Origin: Pseudomonas sp. BN411
Lineage (GTDB): Bacteria; Pseudomonadota; Gammaproteobacteria; Pseudomonadales; Pseudomonadaceae
Assembly (NCBI RefSeq): GCF_029871235.1
Contig: NZ_SSOM01000061.1
Location: 1 to 64,000 of the forward strand
Reading direction: 5' to 3'
DNA: 64,000 nt
Shown: positions 35,081-44,281 of the stretch, piece after piece
Position numbering within the stretch: position 1 is the first letter of the stretch
Layout: the number at the start of each line of letters is the position of its first letter
Notes under the pieces: generated by a model
Told to the model about the DNA's origin: nothing
Database searches by the model: none
What the model saw: the letters and a program-made list of their open reading frames with translations, nothing else
Translations under genes and position numbers: made by a program

Positions 35081-37388
35081 CCGGCAGCCAAGTGTCGAGC
35101 AACGCCACCAGTTCCTCGCGGCGGAAGGGCTTGGCCAGGTAGTCGTCCATGCCGGCGGCGCGGCAGCGTTCGCGTTCGTCCGGCAGGGCATTGGCGGTCA
35201 GCGCGATGATCGGCAGGTCCGGCCAGCGCCCACTCTGGCGAATGCGCCGGGTCGCTTCGTAGCCATCCATCACCGGCATGTTGCAGTCCATCAACACCAG
35301 GTCGACGGCCGATTGCTCCAGGCGGCTCAGGGCCTCGGCGCCGTGGGTCGCCAGCAGCACTTCGCAGCCCAGCTTGGCCAGCATGCCCTTGGCCACCAGC
35401 TGGTTCACCGCGTTGTCTTCCACCAGCAGCACCCGCGCATGGCGATGCTGCGGTTCGGCGGTTTCCGGTGCTGCCGCTGGCGTTTCATCCGGGAGTTTCA
35501 GCAGCACCCGCTGCAGGGCCTGGTGCAACGCCGCCCGTGACAGGGGGCGGGCCAGTTGGTGCAGGGGTGTCAGGGTCGCCGCCCGTGGTGGCGGCAGGAA
35601 GCTGCCGTAGCCGGTGACCAGCAGGATGGGCATATGGGCGGTGCGACGCAGGTTTTCCAGGCAGTCGGGGTTGTCGCTGATCAGCAGGTCGGCGTGCACG
35701 CCGCTGAGGTCGGTGCCCGCGTCGCGGCGTTCGAATTCCAGCCCCCACAGCGGCAACCAGGTCCCCAGCATCTCGGCCAGGCCGCTCTTGGCGCCGCACA
35801 GGGCGATGACCTTGCCCTGCATCGGCGCGCGCGATTCCGCCGGGCTGTGCTCCACCAGCGGCAATTCCGCACTGAACAGGCTTCCCAGGCCTTCCTGGGA
35901 TTTCACGTCCAACTGGCCCTGCATGGCTTCGCACAGATGGCGCGTCAGCGCCAGGCCAAGGCCCGTGCCGCCGAATTGTCGGGTGATACCGGCGCTGCCC
36001 TGCGAGAAGGGCTGGAACAGTTTGGGCAGGGCTTCGACGGAGATGCCGATGCCAGTGTCCCGGACCGTGATCAGCACGCCGCCCGGGCTGGGTGCAGCAT
36101 GCAGGTCGACGCGGCCGAATCGGGTGAACTTGAGGGCGTTGGACAGGAGGTTGCTGATCACCTGGCGCACCCGCGTCGGGTCGCCCACTACCAGTGACGG
36201 CAGTTTTGGGTCGATCAGGCAGGTCAGCTCGACGCCGGGCGCCGTGTTCTGCGACAGCAGGTTGGCGGTGTCTTCCAGCAGCGTGCCCAGGTCGAAGGGG
36301 ATTTGCTCCAGCTCCAGTTGGCCGGCTTCGAATTTGGAGAGGTCGAGAATGTCGTTGAGCAGTTCCACCAGCACGCTGCCGGAGTCGTGGGCGATCTGCA
36401 GCTGGCGCCTCTGCTCGTTGTTCAGTGGGCCGTCCAGGGCCAGGTCGAGCATCCCAAGCAGACCATTGAGCGGCGTGCGGATCTCGTGGCTCATGTTGGC
36501 GAGGAAGGCGGCGCGGGCCTTGGCCATTTCCAGCGCGGTGCTGCGCGCCACCTCCAGTTCCTGGTTGTAGCGGCTGAGACGGCTGTTGGCGGCCTTCAGC
36601 TCGGCGGTGCGCGCCGACACGATGTTCTCCAGCTCGGCCAGGTACTGGTTCAGGCGCTCGTCTGCCTCGCGACGCTGCTGCATTTCGGTGGCCAGGCTGG
36701 CCAACTGGCGGTTCGTCACTTCCACCAGTACGCCGATCTCGTCCTGCTCGTGGCCGGGCGGGCAGGGTAGCTTGGTATCTGGCGAGGCGCGCGGGTCGCG
36801 CTCGCTGAGGCCGCGGATCAGCTCCACCAGCGGCTTGGTCAGCATGCTGTAGAAGAGCACCAGGAGGATCAGCGACAGCAGCAGGCTGCGCACGAAGCCG
36901 CTGAGCAGGGTGATCATCGCGCGGCGCAGGAAGTGGCTGCCGAAGGCGAAGGTATCCACTTCCAGGCGCAGGACGCCGAGGGTTTCGTTGGGGGCGTGGA
37001 TGATATAGAGCGGGTCCTCGAACTCGCGCTGCTCACCGAACAGGTAGTCGCTGAAGATACGGAAGTCGCTTTCGGTGCGCGGACGGCTGACGCTGGCCAG
37101 CACCGCTCCGTTGTTGTCGATGATCTCCGCGCGAATCACCGCTGGCGAGCGCAAGAGGCCGAGGACCAGTTCCTGGGCCAGTTCGGCGTCGATGTTGTAG
37201 GCGATGCGCGCGGCCGGGCTGTGGGCGATCTCAAGGAGCGCCTTGATCTCGCGGTCGATCGAGGCGTTTTCGTTGAGATAGTCGCTGGCTACCTGGATGA
37301 CGCTGAGGACGGTGCCGAGGAGGAACGCCACCAGCACCGTGAGGCTGGCCTGCTTGAATGACAGCCGTTGTGTCAGCGGAATATCCAT
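35061..37388 (-). CDS. sagS: Hybrid sensor histidine kinase, SagS-like
   Basis: An inner-membrane hybrid kinase of 775 residues from ATG 37388 (an ATG at 37430 would add 14). TM1 is at about 12-32, then a periplasmic sensor of about 120 residues (HmsP-like), TM2 about 160-183, a HAMP/coiled-coil linker, HisKA with phosphorylated His301 (NMSHEIRTPLNG), an ATPase domain (DTGIGIS, GGTGLGLAL), a degenerate pseudo-receiver (520-630), and a true receiver with Asp701 (LVLMDCNMPVMDG). There is no HPt domain, fitting SagS of P. aeruginosa, which signals through HptB and controls attachment and biofilm. Synteny with ospR supports the name. Confidence 0.85.
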   Translation of the reverse strand: MDIPLTQRLSFKQASLTVLVAFLLGTVLSVIQVASDYLNENASIDREIKALLEIAHSPAARIAYNIDAELAQELVLGLLRSPAVIRAEIIDNNGAVLASVSRPRTESDFRIFSDYLFGEQREFEDPLYIIHAPNETLGVLRLEVDTFAFGSHFLRRAMITLLSGFVRSLLLSLILLVLFYSMLTKPLVELIRGLSERDPRASPDTKLPCPPGHEQDEIGVLVEVTNRQLASLATEMQQRREADERLNQYLAELENIVSARTAELKAANSRLSRYNQELEVARSTALEMAKARAAFLANMSHEIRTPLNGLLGMLDLALDGPLNNEQRRQLQIAHDSGSVLVELLNDILDLSKFEAGQLELEQIPFDLGTLLEDTANLLSQNTAPGVELTCLIDPKLPSLVVGDPTRVRQVISNLLSNALKFTRFGRVDLHAAPSPGGVLITVRDTGIGISVEALPKLFQPFSQGSAGITRQFGGTGLGLALTRHLCEAMQGQLDVKSQEGLGSLFSAELPLVEHSPAESRAPMQGKVIALCGAKSGLAEMLGTWLPLWGLEFERRDAGTDLSGVHADLLISDNPDCLENLRRTAHMPILLVTGYGSFLPPPRAATLTPLHQLARPLSRAALHQALQRVLLKLPDETPAAAPETAEPQHRHARVLLVEDNAVNQLVAKGMLAKLGCEVLLATHGAEALSRLEQSAVDLVLMDCNMPVMDGYEATRRIRQSGRWPDLPIIALTANALPDERERCRAAGMDDYLAKPFRREELVALLDTWLPATQATR

Positions 37389-37486
37389 GGGGCTTGGGAT
37401 TTGGCCTTGTTCCGAGGGCTTGCCAAGCATAGCCTATCCCGTCTGCCGGCAGCGCCTGATGGCTGCGGCTGAAGAAGGAGTTGAAC

Positions 37487-38377
37487 GTGGATTCCCGCCT
37501 GTATGAGATTCTCGAGCGCGCCGATGCGGTGCTGGCCCGTCTCGAACCCCTGTTGCCCGTACCTCGACCGGAAATCGACTGGCAGAAGAGCCTGGCTGCA
37601 CGCTGGCATCGCGATGGTCGCAGCGGATACCTGCAACCGCTGGACATCAGCCTGGACCTGTCCCTCGCCGACCTGATCGGTGTCGACAAACAGCGTGAGC
37701 AGCTGGCTGGCAACACCCGCCAGTTCGTCGACGGGCTGCCGGCCAACCATGCGCTGCTCTGGGGCGCCCGGGGCACCGGTAAATCTTCCCTGGTTCGCGC
37801 GCTGCTGGCCGAGCACGCCGGTGCCGGCCTGCGCCTGATCGAGATCGAGCGCGACCACCTGGCCGACCTGCCGCGCGTGGTGGAGCAACTGGCCGGCCTG
37901 TCGCAGCGCTTCGTGCTGTTCTGCGATGACCTGTCCTTCGAGGCGGGCGAGGGCGACTACCGCGTGCTCAAGAGCGTGCTGGATGGCTCCCTGGAACGTG
38001 CCCCGGACAACGTGCTGCTCTACGCCACCTCCAACCGCCGCCACCTGGTGCCGGAGAAGCAGAGCGACAACGAGCACTGGCAAATGGTCGACGGCGAACT
38101 GCATCCCAACGAAGCGGTGGAAGACAAGATCGCCCTGTCCGACCGCTTCGGCCTCTGGTTGTCCTTCTATCCCTTTACCCAGGACCACTTCCTGGCCGTG
38201 GTGCGCCACTGGATCGGCGTGCTGGCCGAACCGGCGGCCCTGAAATGGGAGTGGACCGAGGAGCTGGAAATACTGGCGATCCGCTGGGCCCTGGGGCGCG
38301 GCAATCGCAATGGCCGTTGCGCCTATCAATTCGCCCGCCACTGGGTCGGGCTCGCTTTGCTGGAGTCTTCCAAATGA
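37487..38377 (+). CDS. DUF815-family AAA ATPase
   Basis: A 296-residue ATPase with Walker A WGARGTGKSSLVRALL, Walker B-like FVLFCDDLSF and sensor motif LLYATSNRRHLVPE. The GTG start at 37487 has GAAGGAG at ideal distance. The family is widespread and of unknown cellular role. It overlaps the downstream GAF gene by 4 bp and is divergent from sagS. Confidence 0.88.
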   Translation: MDSRLYEILERADAVLARLEPLLPVPRPEIDWQKSLAARWHRDGRSGYLQPLDISLDLSLADLIGVDKQREQLAGNTRQFVDGLPANHALLWGARGTGKSSLVRALLAEHAGAGLRLIEIERDHLADLPRVVEQLAGLSQRFVLFCDDLSFEAGEGDYRVLKSVLDGSLERAPDNVLLYATSNRRHLVPEKQSDNEHWQMVDGELHPNEAVEDKIALSDRFGLWLSFYPFTQDHFLAVVRHWIGVLAEPAALKWEWTEELEILAIRWALGRGNRNGRCAYQFARHWVGLALLESSK

Positions 38378-38856
38378 TCGATCTGCAACAGACTGGCGCG
38401 GGCCTGTCCGGCTATGCGTTGCTGGCCGCCCAACTGGAATCCCTGCTGGCCGATGAGCGCGATTTCATCGCCAACAGCTCGCAGTTCTCCGCCTTTCTCT
38501 TCAACGAGCTGGCGGACCTGAACTGGGCCGGCTTCTACCTCAATCGCAACGAGGAGCTGGTGCTCGGCCCGTTCCAGGGCAAGGTCGCTTGCGTGCGCAT
38601 CCCCTTCAGCAGGGGTGTCTGCGGCGCTGCGGCACGCACCCGGGAAACCCAGCGGGTGGAAGACGTGCACGCCTTCCCCGGCCACATCGCCTGCGACAGC
38701 GTGTCCAACAGTGAACTGGTAGTGCCGCTGGTGAAGGACGGCCGCCTGATCGGTGTGCTCGACCTGGACAGCCCCAAGCTGGCGCGCTTCACCGCAGAGG
38801 ACCAGGCTGGCATCGAGCAGCTGGCGTCGATCTACCTGCGCCTGACCGACTGCTGA
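38374..38856 (+). CDS. msrC: Free methionine-(R)-sulfoxide reductase (GAF domain, fRMsr)
   Basis: A 160-residue GAF protein. Cys73 (VACVRI), Cys83 (GVCGAAA) and Cys107 (HIACDS) have the same 10- and 24-residue spacing as the catalytic Cys84, Cys94 and Cys118 of E. coli fRMsr (YebR). It reduces free Met-R-sulfoxide with thioredoxin. It is translationally coupled to the DUF815 gene and ends at a terminator. Confidence 0.92.
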   Translation: MIDLQQTGAGLSGYALLAAQLESLLADERDFIANSSQFSAFLFNELADLNWAGFYLNRNEELVLGPFQGKVACVRIPFSRGVCGAAARTRETQRVEDVHAFPGHIACDSVSNSELVVPLVKDGRLIGVLDLDSPKLARFTAEDQAGIEQLASIYLRLTDC

Positions 38857-38868
38857 TCGAGCGGTAAT

Positions 38869-38898
38869 GAAAAAGCCCGGACTTGTCCGGGCTTTTTC
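38869..38898. terminator. Bidirectional Rho-independent terminator
   Basis: GAAAAAGCCCGGAC-TT-GTCCGGGCTTTTTC lies between the convergent msrC and GST genes. Confidence 0.9.
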
Positions 38899-38921
38899 AT
38901 GGGTTGGCGGTGGCAACAGGC

Positions 38922-39584
38922 TCAGGCGCGGCCGGCCAGCTTAGCAAGGATCTTCTGTTCGCCCGGCAGCACGGCCTGCACCGATTCCCGCGCGGTCATG
39001 CGTTCGTAGTGGGCTGCCAGGTGCGGCCAGCGCCCGGCATCGAGACGCTCGCCGCCGTGCTCCATGTTGATCATCTGGGTGGCGAAGGCAAGGTCGGCCA
39101 GGGTCAGGCGCTCGCCGACGAAGTATTCGGCGGTACCCAGGGCCTTCTCCAGATAGTCGAAGTGGGGCGGCAGCTTGTCCGCCAGGGCTGCCTGGACGAT
39201 GGCTTCGTCACAGGCCTGGCCCATGGATGGCTTCAGGGTCCGGTTGCGGAACACGCCGAAGGTGGCCAGAGGGGCCACTTCGTAGTCGCAATACTTCTCC
39301 AGCCAGCGGACCCGTGCGCGCTCCTCGGTGTCACGGCCGTAAAGCGGGGCGAGTTGGGTGTGTTTCTCTTCCAGGTACTGGCAGATCACGCTGGAGTCGG
39401 CGAGGGTCACGTCGCCGTCACGCAGGGCCGGAATGCGGCCCAGGGGGCTCAGCTCGCGGAACCAGCTCGGCTGGCTGAAGGGCGAGACGATTTCCAGCTG
39501 GTACTCCAGCCCCTTTTCCTGCAGGTAGAGGCGCACTTTGCGCACGAAAGGAGACAGCGGGGCGCCGTAGAGGGTCAGGCTCAT
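38922..39584 (-). CDS. Glutathione S-transferase family protein
   Basis: A 220-residue cytosolic GST: an N-terminal thioredoxin-like domain (MSLTLYGAPLSPFVRKVRLYLQEKGL, cis-Pro in GRIPAL, DSSVICQYLEE) and an all-helical C-terminal domain. The first-turn catalytic residue is Ser (APLSPFV). ATG 39584 follows GAGG and gives the usual N-terminus. It is probably co-transcribed with the membrane coiled-coil gene upstream. Confidence 0.9.
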   Translation of the reverse strand: MSLTLYGAPLSPFVRKVRLYLQEKGLEYQLEIVSPFSQPSWFRELSPLGRIPALRDGDVTLADSSVICQYLEEKHTQLAPLYGRDTEERARVRWLEKYCDYEVAPLATFGVFRNRTLKPSMGQACDEAIVQAALADKLPPHFDYLEKALGTAEYFVGERLTLADLAFATQMINMEHGGERLDAGRWPHLAAHYERMTARESVQAVLPGEQKILAKLAGRA

Positions 39585-39607
39585 CGGGAGGTCCTCGTCT
39601 GAGCGGG

Positions 39608-40378
39608 TCAATCGTAGATGTTCTTCTTCTTCCAGGTGTCTTCGTCTTCCAATGACTTCAGACCCTCAGTCAGCTCACTCGGTTCGTCAGCGCTCGGCTG
39701 GGCGTTTTCCAGCACCAGGGCGTTGGCGCGGGCGAGCTGGGCTTTCAGCTGTTGCAGCTGATTCTGGTAGTGGGCGGGGTCGGGCTGTTTCTGCAGGTAC
39801 TGGACACCGCGCTCGAAGGCCAGGCGAGCCTGGCGCGGCTGGTTCTCTTGCAGGGCCTGCAGGCCGAGGTTGGTGAAGAACTCCACGTGCAGCTGGACCA
39901 GCATGTCGCGGATGTCCTTCACCCAACTCTTGGCCTCGTTGGCCGGTAGCAGGCCATCCTGGGCGGCACGGGTGATCTGGCCGTGGAGGCTTTCCAGTTG
40001 GAAGCGGATTTCCTTGGCCTTGGCTTCGTTGGCGATCTTCTGCGGCGGATTGTTCACCGGGATCGATTCGCCCTGGCCGACCAGCGAGCGGAGTTGCCCG
40101 AGGCGGGTCTTGAGGGCGTTGTCATTCTTGTCCACCTGCAGCAGGCGTTCACCGAGCTGCAATTGCAGTCGGGTCAGCAGCAGCTTGAGTGCGGGGGAAA
40201 CCATCTGGCCGGGGAGGGTTTCGGAAAGGTCGGCGCAGCGGCGGATGCGGTCACTGAGGTCGGCCTTGAGTCGGGCCTTCTCCAGTTTGCTGTTCTCCAC
40301 CATGTGGTTCACGTAGCCAATGACAATAAGGATGACGATACCGACAACGATCAACAGGGTGATCACGAGTGGCGACAT
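39608..40378 (-). CDS. Inner-membrane-anchored coiled-coil protein
   Basis: A 256-residue protein from ATG 40378 (MSPLVITLLIVVGIVILIVIGYVNHMV). A longer frame to ATG 40441 lacks a ribosome binding site. One N-terminal membrane helix is followed by a long charged helical region, with heptad-like Leu/Lys/Arg, and a TPR-like segment (LGLQALQENQPRQARLAFERGVQYLQK). The function is unknown. It is conserved next to the GST and tRNA genes in P. aeruginosa, as far as I recall. Confidence 0.8.
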   Translation of the reverse strand: MSPLVITLLIVVGIVILIVIGYVNHMVENSKLEKARLKADLSDRIRRCADLSETLPGQMVSPALKLLLTRLQLQLGERLLQVDKNDNALKTRLGQLRSLVGQGESIPVNNPPQKIANEAKAKEIRFQLESLHGQITRAAQDGLLPANEAKSWVKDIRDMLVQLHVEFFTNLGLQALQENQPRQARLAFERGVQYLQKQPDPAHYQNQLQQLKAQLARANALVLENAQPSADEPSELTEGLKSLEDEDTWKKKNIYD

Positions 40379-40499
40379 CTGCAGGGCTCCGAGGTTCTTG
40401 TCAGAATGGGCTGAGTTTAGAGGCTCGACTTCCGTGCTCATAGAGGTGGATCAAAATTTGAGCAGAAGTCTTTGATTTTAAAAAGTTTTTGTTAGGGGG

Positions 40500-40528
40500 T
40501 TGACGGGTGTTCGAGGCGTCCCTAGAAT
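40500..40528 (+). promoter_or_regulatory. Sigma-70 promoter of the tRNA-Glu/tRNA-Gly operon
   Basis: TTGACG (40500-40505), 17-bp spacer, TAGAAT (40523-40528), followed by a GC-rich discriminator GCGCGCC typical of stringently controlled stable-RNA promoters. tRNA-Glu begins 80 bp downstream. Confidence 0.85.
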
Positions 40529-40608
40529 GCGCGCCACTTCGACGCGATGCCCAGGCAACGCTGAGAAGCCGGAAGAAAGCATGAAAGCTGTTGTAAGTTC
40601 CGGGCCGC

Positions 40609-40684
40609 GTCCCCTTCGTCTAGTGGCCTAGGACACCGCCCTTTCACGGCGGTAACAGGGGTTCGAGTCCCCTAGGGGACGCCA
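40609..40684 (+). tRNA. tRNA-Glu (anticodon TTC)
   Basis: A 76-nt cloverleaf. The acceptor arms GTCCCCT and AGGGGAC pair. The anticodon stem CCGCC/GGCGG holds the loop CTTTCAC with TTC, the T loop GGTTCGAGTCC is present, and G precedes an encoded CCA. Confidence 0.97.
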
Positions 40685-40689
40685 ATATT

Positions 40690-40765
<76 letters not shown>

Positions 40766-40807
40766 AATTATGATCTACAGATGTCCAGTGAGGTCTGTAA
40801 GTCATTG

Positions 40808-40832
40808 AAAAAAGGGCCGTAAGGCCCTTTTT
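40808..40832 (+). terminator. Rho-independent terminator after the tRNA genes
   Basis: AAAAAGGGCC-GTAA-GGCCCTTTTT. Confidence 0.9.
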
Positions 40833-40989
40833 CGTTCCAGCGAATTCTTCTGAAATCTACCCCCTGCCAGGGCTTTTAAGTCCATTTTAAAGTCCATCTT
40901 TACGGGGGATGTGGTTTCCGGATTGTTGCTGGAGGAGCGAGGTCGGCGAGACAAGCATCTGGTCCTGACTCCTGTTCAGGAACTCGATC

Positions 40990-42816
40990 ATGGCACTCAC
41001 AGACGTCGCTGTCCGGCAGGCCCGGACTATTGGCAAAGACTATACCCTTCCTGACTTCGATGGCCTGTCGTTGGCGGTGTCTGCCACGGGCGGTAAGTCC
41101 TGGCACTTTAGATACTACTGGGCGGCCAAGCAGAAGCGGATGTCCTTGGGCACCTATCCGGAGGTCAGTCTCCGGGAAGCGCGTGCGCTGCGCGATGAGG
41201 CTCGCGCCCAGTTGGCGAAGGGGGTCAACCCCAAGATTGACCGCAAGCAGAAGCTACGGGCTGTCCGTTTGGCGACGGAGAACAACTTCCAGTCGGTGTA
41301 TCTGCAGTGGCTGGCACACCGCAAGTTGGAGCTCAATGAGGGGCGGCAGAGCACGCTCTCGCAAATCCAGCGTGTCTTCGACAAGGATGTTTTGCCCGTC
41401 CTGGGCACCGTAACCATCTTCGATATTCGCCGTGCCCATCTGCTGGACGTACTTGCCAAGGTCGAGCAACGCGGGGCCTTCACAACTGCGGAGAAGGTGC
41501 GCACCTGGTTCCGGCAGTTGTTCCGCTTTGCCATGGTGAAAGTCGAAGGGTTGGAAGTTAACCCTGCGTCCGATCTGGACGTGGTTGCAGCCCCCAAGCC
41601 ACCCGTTGCTCATAACCCGTTCCTGCGCTTGCATGAGTTGCCCGAGCTGTTGCACAAGATGCGCCGTTATAGAGGCAGCATCACCACGCAACTGGGGCTT
41701 CGTTTGTTGCTACTAACTGGCGTGCGCACCGGCGAATTGCGCCTGGCGACCCCGGATCAATTCGACCTGGAACGTGGTTTGTGGATCATCCCGCCGGAAG
41801 TGGTTAAGCAACTGCAGGACGGCATGCGCAAGCGTGGAAAGAGGCCGCAGGACATTCCACCCTACATCGTGCCGCTATCTGTCCAGGCAATCGAGATCGT
41901 TCGCTACTTGCTGGAGCGGGTCAATCCTGCGCAGCGCCATCTGCTGGCTCACCGTGGGGACCTAAAGAGGTGCATCAGCGAGAACACGCTGAATGCAGCG
42001 CTCAAACGCATGGGCTATGAGGGGTTGCTCACCGGTCATGGCATTCGTGGCACGCTCTCCACAGCGCTCAACGAAATTGGCTACCCCAGAATTTGGGTGG
42101 ATGCCCAGCTCTCGCACGCGGACCCCAACAAGGTCAGCGCAACTTACAACCACGCCCTGTATGTGGAGCCGCGTCGGAAGATGATGCAGGACTGGGCGGA
42201 TCGGCTCGATCTGCTGGAGCAGGGAGAGGCCAAGGCTGCCAGCACACACCTGACTATCCGCATTGATGGCATGCCGGTGCTGTACGAAGGTGCTGTGGAT
42301 TCAATTGAGTCGGGTGCGTCTCCGATCCTGCTGCCGTCAACGGTGGGCGCGTTGGTCAAGCGCCTGTCAGCGGTGCCCATGCCGCTCGAGCCAGTTTCAG
42401 TGGCGGAGGCAGTGGTTTCGGAGGTCCAGCGCGAGCGTATGGAAATGCTCGAAACCTACGAGGCACCTCACAATTTGCCGGTGGTCCAGTTCGCCAAGCT
42501 GGCCGGCAAATCTCGGGATCAGATCAACCGCGAGATCAAGGCCGGCAAGTTGCTGACCTTGAGCATGGGCAATCGCGGCCAGCGGATTCCCGACTGGCAG
42601 CTTGATCCGCTTAAGCAAAGGCTGGTGCACGCGGTGCTGATGCGTTCGGAGGGTGTCGACTCGTGGCGACTCTATCAACTGCTGTTGCAGCCTCGGGGCT
42701 CATTGGGCGGGCGTTCGGCCATTGAGGGTGTCTCGCTTGCGAATCTCCATGAGGTAGTCCAGATGGTCAGCGGTGATCTTGCTCGGGATAGATACCCAGT
42801 AGGGGAAGTCGCGTAG
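40990..42816 (+). CDS. P4-type tyrosine integrase with a long C-terminal extension
   Basis: A 608-residue site-specific recombinase directly downstream of tRNA-Gly. The N-terminal DUF4102-type arm-binding domain (LPDFDGLSLAVSATGGKSW to ARAQLAKGVNP), core-binding domain and catalytic domain are intact, with Arg246 (TGVRTGELRL), His350 and Arg353 (GHGIRGTLS), His376 and nucleophile Tyr386 (KVSATYNHAL). P4-type integrases usually end near residue 410. Here about 200 residues follow, containing a helix-turn-helix-like segment (FAKLAGKSRDQINREIKAGK, 501-520) and a stretch resembling the Xre/MbcA/ParS toxin-binding domain (WRLYQLLLQPRGSLGGRSAIE, 559-579). The start ATG is at 40990. Confidence 0.9.
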   Translation: MALTDVAVRQARTIGKDYTLPDFDGLSLAVSATGGKSWHFRYYWAAKQKRMSLGTYPEVSLREARALRDEARAQLAKGVNPKIDRKQKLRAVRLATENNFQSVYLQWLAHRKLELNEGRQSTLSQIQRVFDKDVLPVLGTVTIFDIRRAHLLDVLAKVEQRGAFTTAEKVRTWFRQLFRFAMVKVEGLEVNPASDLDVVAAPKPPVAHNPFLRLHELPELLHKMRRYRGSITTQLGLRLLLLTGVRTGELRLATPDQFDLERGLWIIPPEVVKQLQDGMRKRGKRPQDIPPYIVPLSVQAIEIVRYLLERVNPAQRHLLAHRGDLKRCISENTLNAALKRMGYEGLLTGHGIRGTLSTALNEIGYPRIWVDAQLSHADPNKVSATYNHALYVEPRRKMMQDWADRLDLLEQGEAKAASTHLTIRIDGMPVLYEGAVDSIESGASPILLPSTVGALVKRLSAVPMPLEPVSVAEAVVSEVQRERMEMLETYEAPHNLPVVQFAKLAGKSRDQINREIKAGKLLTLSMGNRGQRIPDWQLDPLKQRLVHAVLMRSEGVDSWRLYQLLLQPRGSLGGRSAIEGVSLANLHEVVQMVSGDLARDRYPVGEVA

Positions 42817-42855
42817 TTTTCCTCTGTGTAGGGCAGCGAGATCGGTTGCTCGGAA

Positions 42856-43194
42856 TCAGCAAGCGCGGAGATGGCTGCGATATGCCTGCTGTCGGCCCGC
42901 GACCGTTTCGCGCTCCGCCGCGCCGAAGTCTTCCGCCTCCTGGCGTAGCCGGTCCGCAAGACCGGAGATGAAGCTGACTATTTCGTCGCCCAGGCCTGGG
43001 CCGTTGGCTACAGGAGGTGTATCAGCGTTGAATGGTGCTTTTCGAGCCGGTATTGCCCAGTTCAATGCGCACGGCGTCAATGCTGGGCGCACCCCGCGTG
43101 CCAGGAGTGCGTTTCGGGCCTTCTGCACTAACGCCTTGTTGATGCCGCTACGCGCCATGGCGCTGGTCACTCCGACGATTTCGTGGTGTGACAT
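42856..43194 (-). CDS. Hypothetical protein, possibly KfrA-N-like DNA-binding
   Basis: A 112-residue frame on the minus strand between two recombinase genes. Its N-terminus (SHHEIVGVTSAMARSGINKALVQKARNAL) loosely recalls the KfrA-type plasmid DNA-binding domain, and the tail (LADRLRQEAEDFGAAERETVA) is charged and helical. The ribosome binding site is weak. It could be a real small island gene or a decayed one. Confidence 0.4.
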   Translation of the reverse strand: MSHHEIVGVTSAMARSGINKALVQKARNALLARGVRPALTPCALNWAIPARKAPFNADTPPVANGPGLGDEIVSFISGLADRLRQEAEDFGAAERETVAGRQQAYRSHLRAC

Positions 43195-43258
43195 GGAGTA
43201 TGAAAGTACAGCTGTGCCAGCCCCCGGATTACGGCGATAGATCCAGACGAACTGGCTC

Positions 43259-44281
43259 TTGAGAAGCGGGCATTCTCAAACCTCAGCGGTGGTGGACGGG
43301 CGGAAGGGCAGTTTTTCCAGTACGCAGGCGGGCGGGACGGTGACGGAGAAGGTCGATCGCTACCGGCAGGCCGCGCGGCGCGAGAGCACCGAGCGCCGCT
43401 ATCAGCAGGCACTCGCCCATTTCGAGGAAACCTGGGGTGGCTTCCTGCCCGCCAGCAGTGAGGCCATTGCCCGCTATCTGGCGGATTACGCCGAGACCCT
43501 GGCCAGCTCGACCTTGCGGGCGAATCTCGCTGCCCTGGCCAGCTCGACCTTGCGGGCGAATCTCGCTGCCCTGGCCAAGTGGCACCTCAGTCAGGGCTTT
43601 CCCGATCCGACCAAGGCGCCGCAGGTACGGGAGGTGCTGCGCGGCATCCAGGCCCTGCACCCCCGGCTGGAGCGGCAGGCAGAGCCCCTGCAATTGAGCG
43701 AGTTGACATGCTGCATCGACTGGCTAGTGGCGCAGGAACAGCTCGAACCTGGCAACCTATTGCGCTGCCGGCGCGACCGCGCCCTGATTCTGCTCGGCTT
43801 CTGGCGGGCCTTCCGCAGCGATGACCTGTGCCGGCTGCGGGTGGAATTCATTGACGCGCGTCCAGGGGAAGGCCTGGAGCTGTTGCTGCCGAGTAGCAAA
43901 GGGGACCGTGACAACCAGGGGCAAGTGTTCACGGTGCCCGCATTGAAGCGCTTGTGCCCGGTGGAGGCGTATCTCGATTGGCTGGCGGTCTCTGGGTTAC
44001 AGCAAGGGCCGGTGTTTCGGGCCTTGGATCGCTGGGGGCATCTGGCCGACACCGGGCTGCATCCCTACAGCGTGTCGCGGATCCTTCGCCGGGTGTTGGT
44101 GCGCAGCGGCCTGGAGGGGAGCCGGTTCAGTAGTCACTCCCTGCGCCGCGGGTTTGCGACCTGGGCGAGTCGCAACCAGTGGAGCGCCAAGGCGCTGATG
44201 AGTTACGTCGGCTGGCGCGATGCCAAGGCCGCTTTGCGCTATGTTGAGCCGGAGATGCCGTTTGGCGAGCTGCGCCGCTAG
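43259..44281 (+). CDS. Tyrosine recombinase/integrase with internal tandem duplication
   Basis: A XerD-like recombinase of about 320-340 residues. The start is uncertain: the open frame begins at 43259 with TTG, and GTG codons at 43289, 43292 and 43338 are alternatives. The core-binding domain runs VDRYRQAARRESTERRYQQALAHFEE. The catalytic domain has Arg in FWRAFRSDDLCRL, HSLRRGFATWAS, and the Tyr in GWRDAKAALRYVEPE. A 12-residue stretch (LASSTLRANLAA) is repeated twice in tandem in the core-binding domain, from an exact 36-bp duplication. This adds one helix-length and may impair the enzyme. It is unrelated in detail to the P4-type integrase upstream. Confidence 0.82.
   Translation: MRSGHSQTSAVVDGRKGSFSSTQAGGTVTEKVDRYRQAARRESTERRYQQALAHFEETWGGFLPASSEAIARYLADYAETLASSTLRANLAALASSTLRANLAALAKWHLSQGFPDPTKAPQVREVLRGIQALHPRLERQAEPLQLSELTCCIDWLVAQEQLEPGNLLRCRRDRALILLGFWRAFRSDDLCRLRVEFIDARPGEGLELLLPSSKGDRDNQGQVFTVPALKRLCPVEAYLDWLAVSGLQQGPVFRALDRWGHLADTGLHPYSVSRILRRVLVRSGLEGSRFSSHSLRRGFATWASRNQWSAKALMSYVGWRDAKAALRYVEPEMPFGELRR
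43499..43570 (+). repeat. 36-bp perfect tandem duplication inside the second recombinase gene
   Basis: Units 43499-43534 and 43535-43570 are identical, and the first 6 bases of a third unit follow (CTGGCC). The duplication is in frame. Confidence 0.95.
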
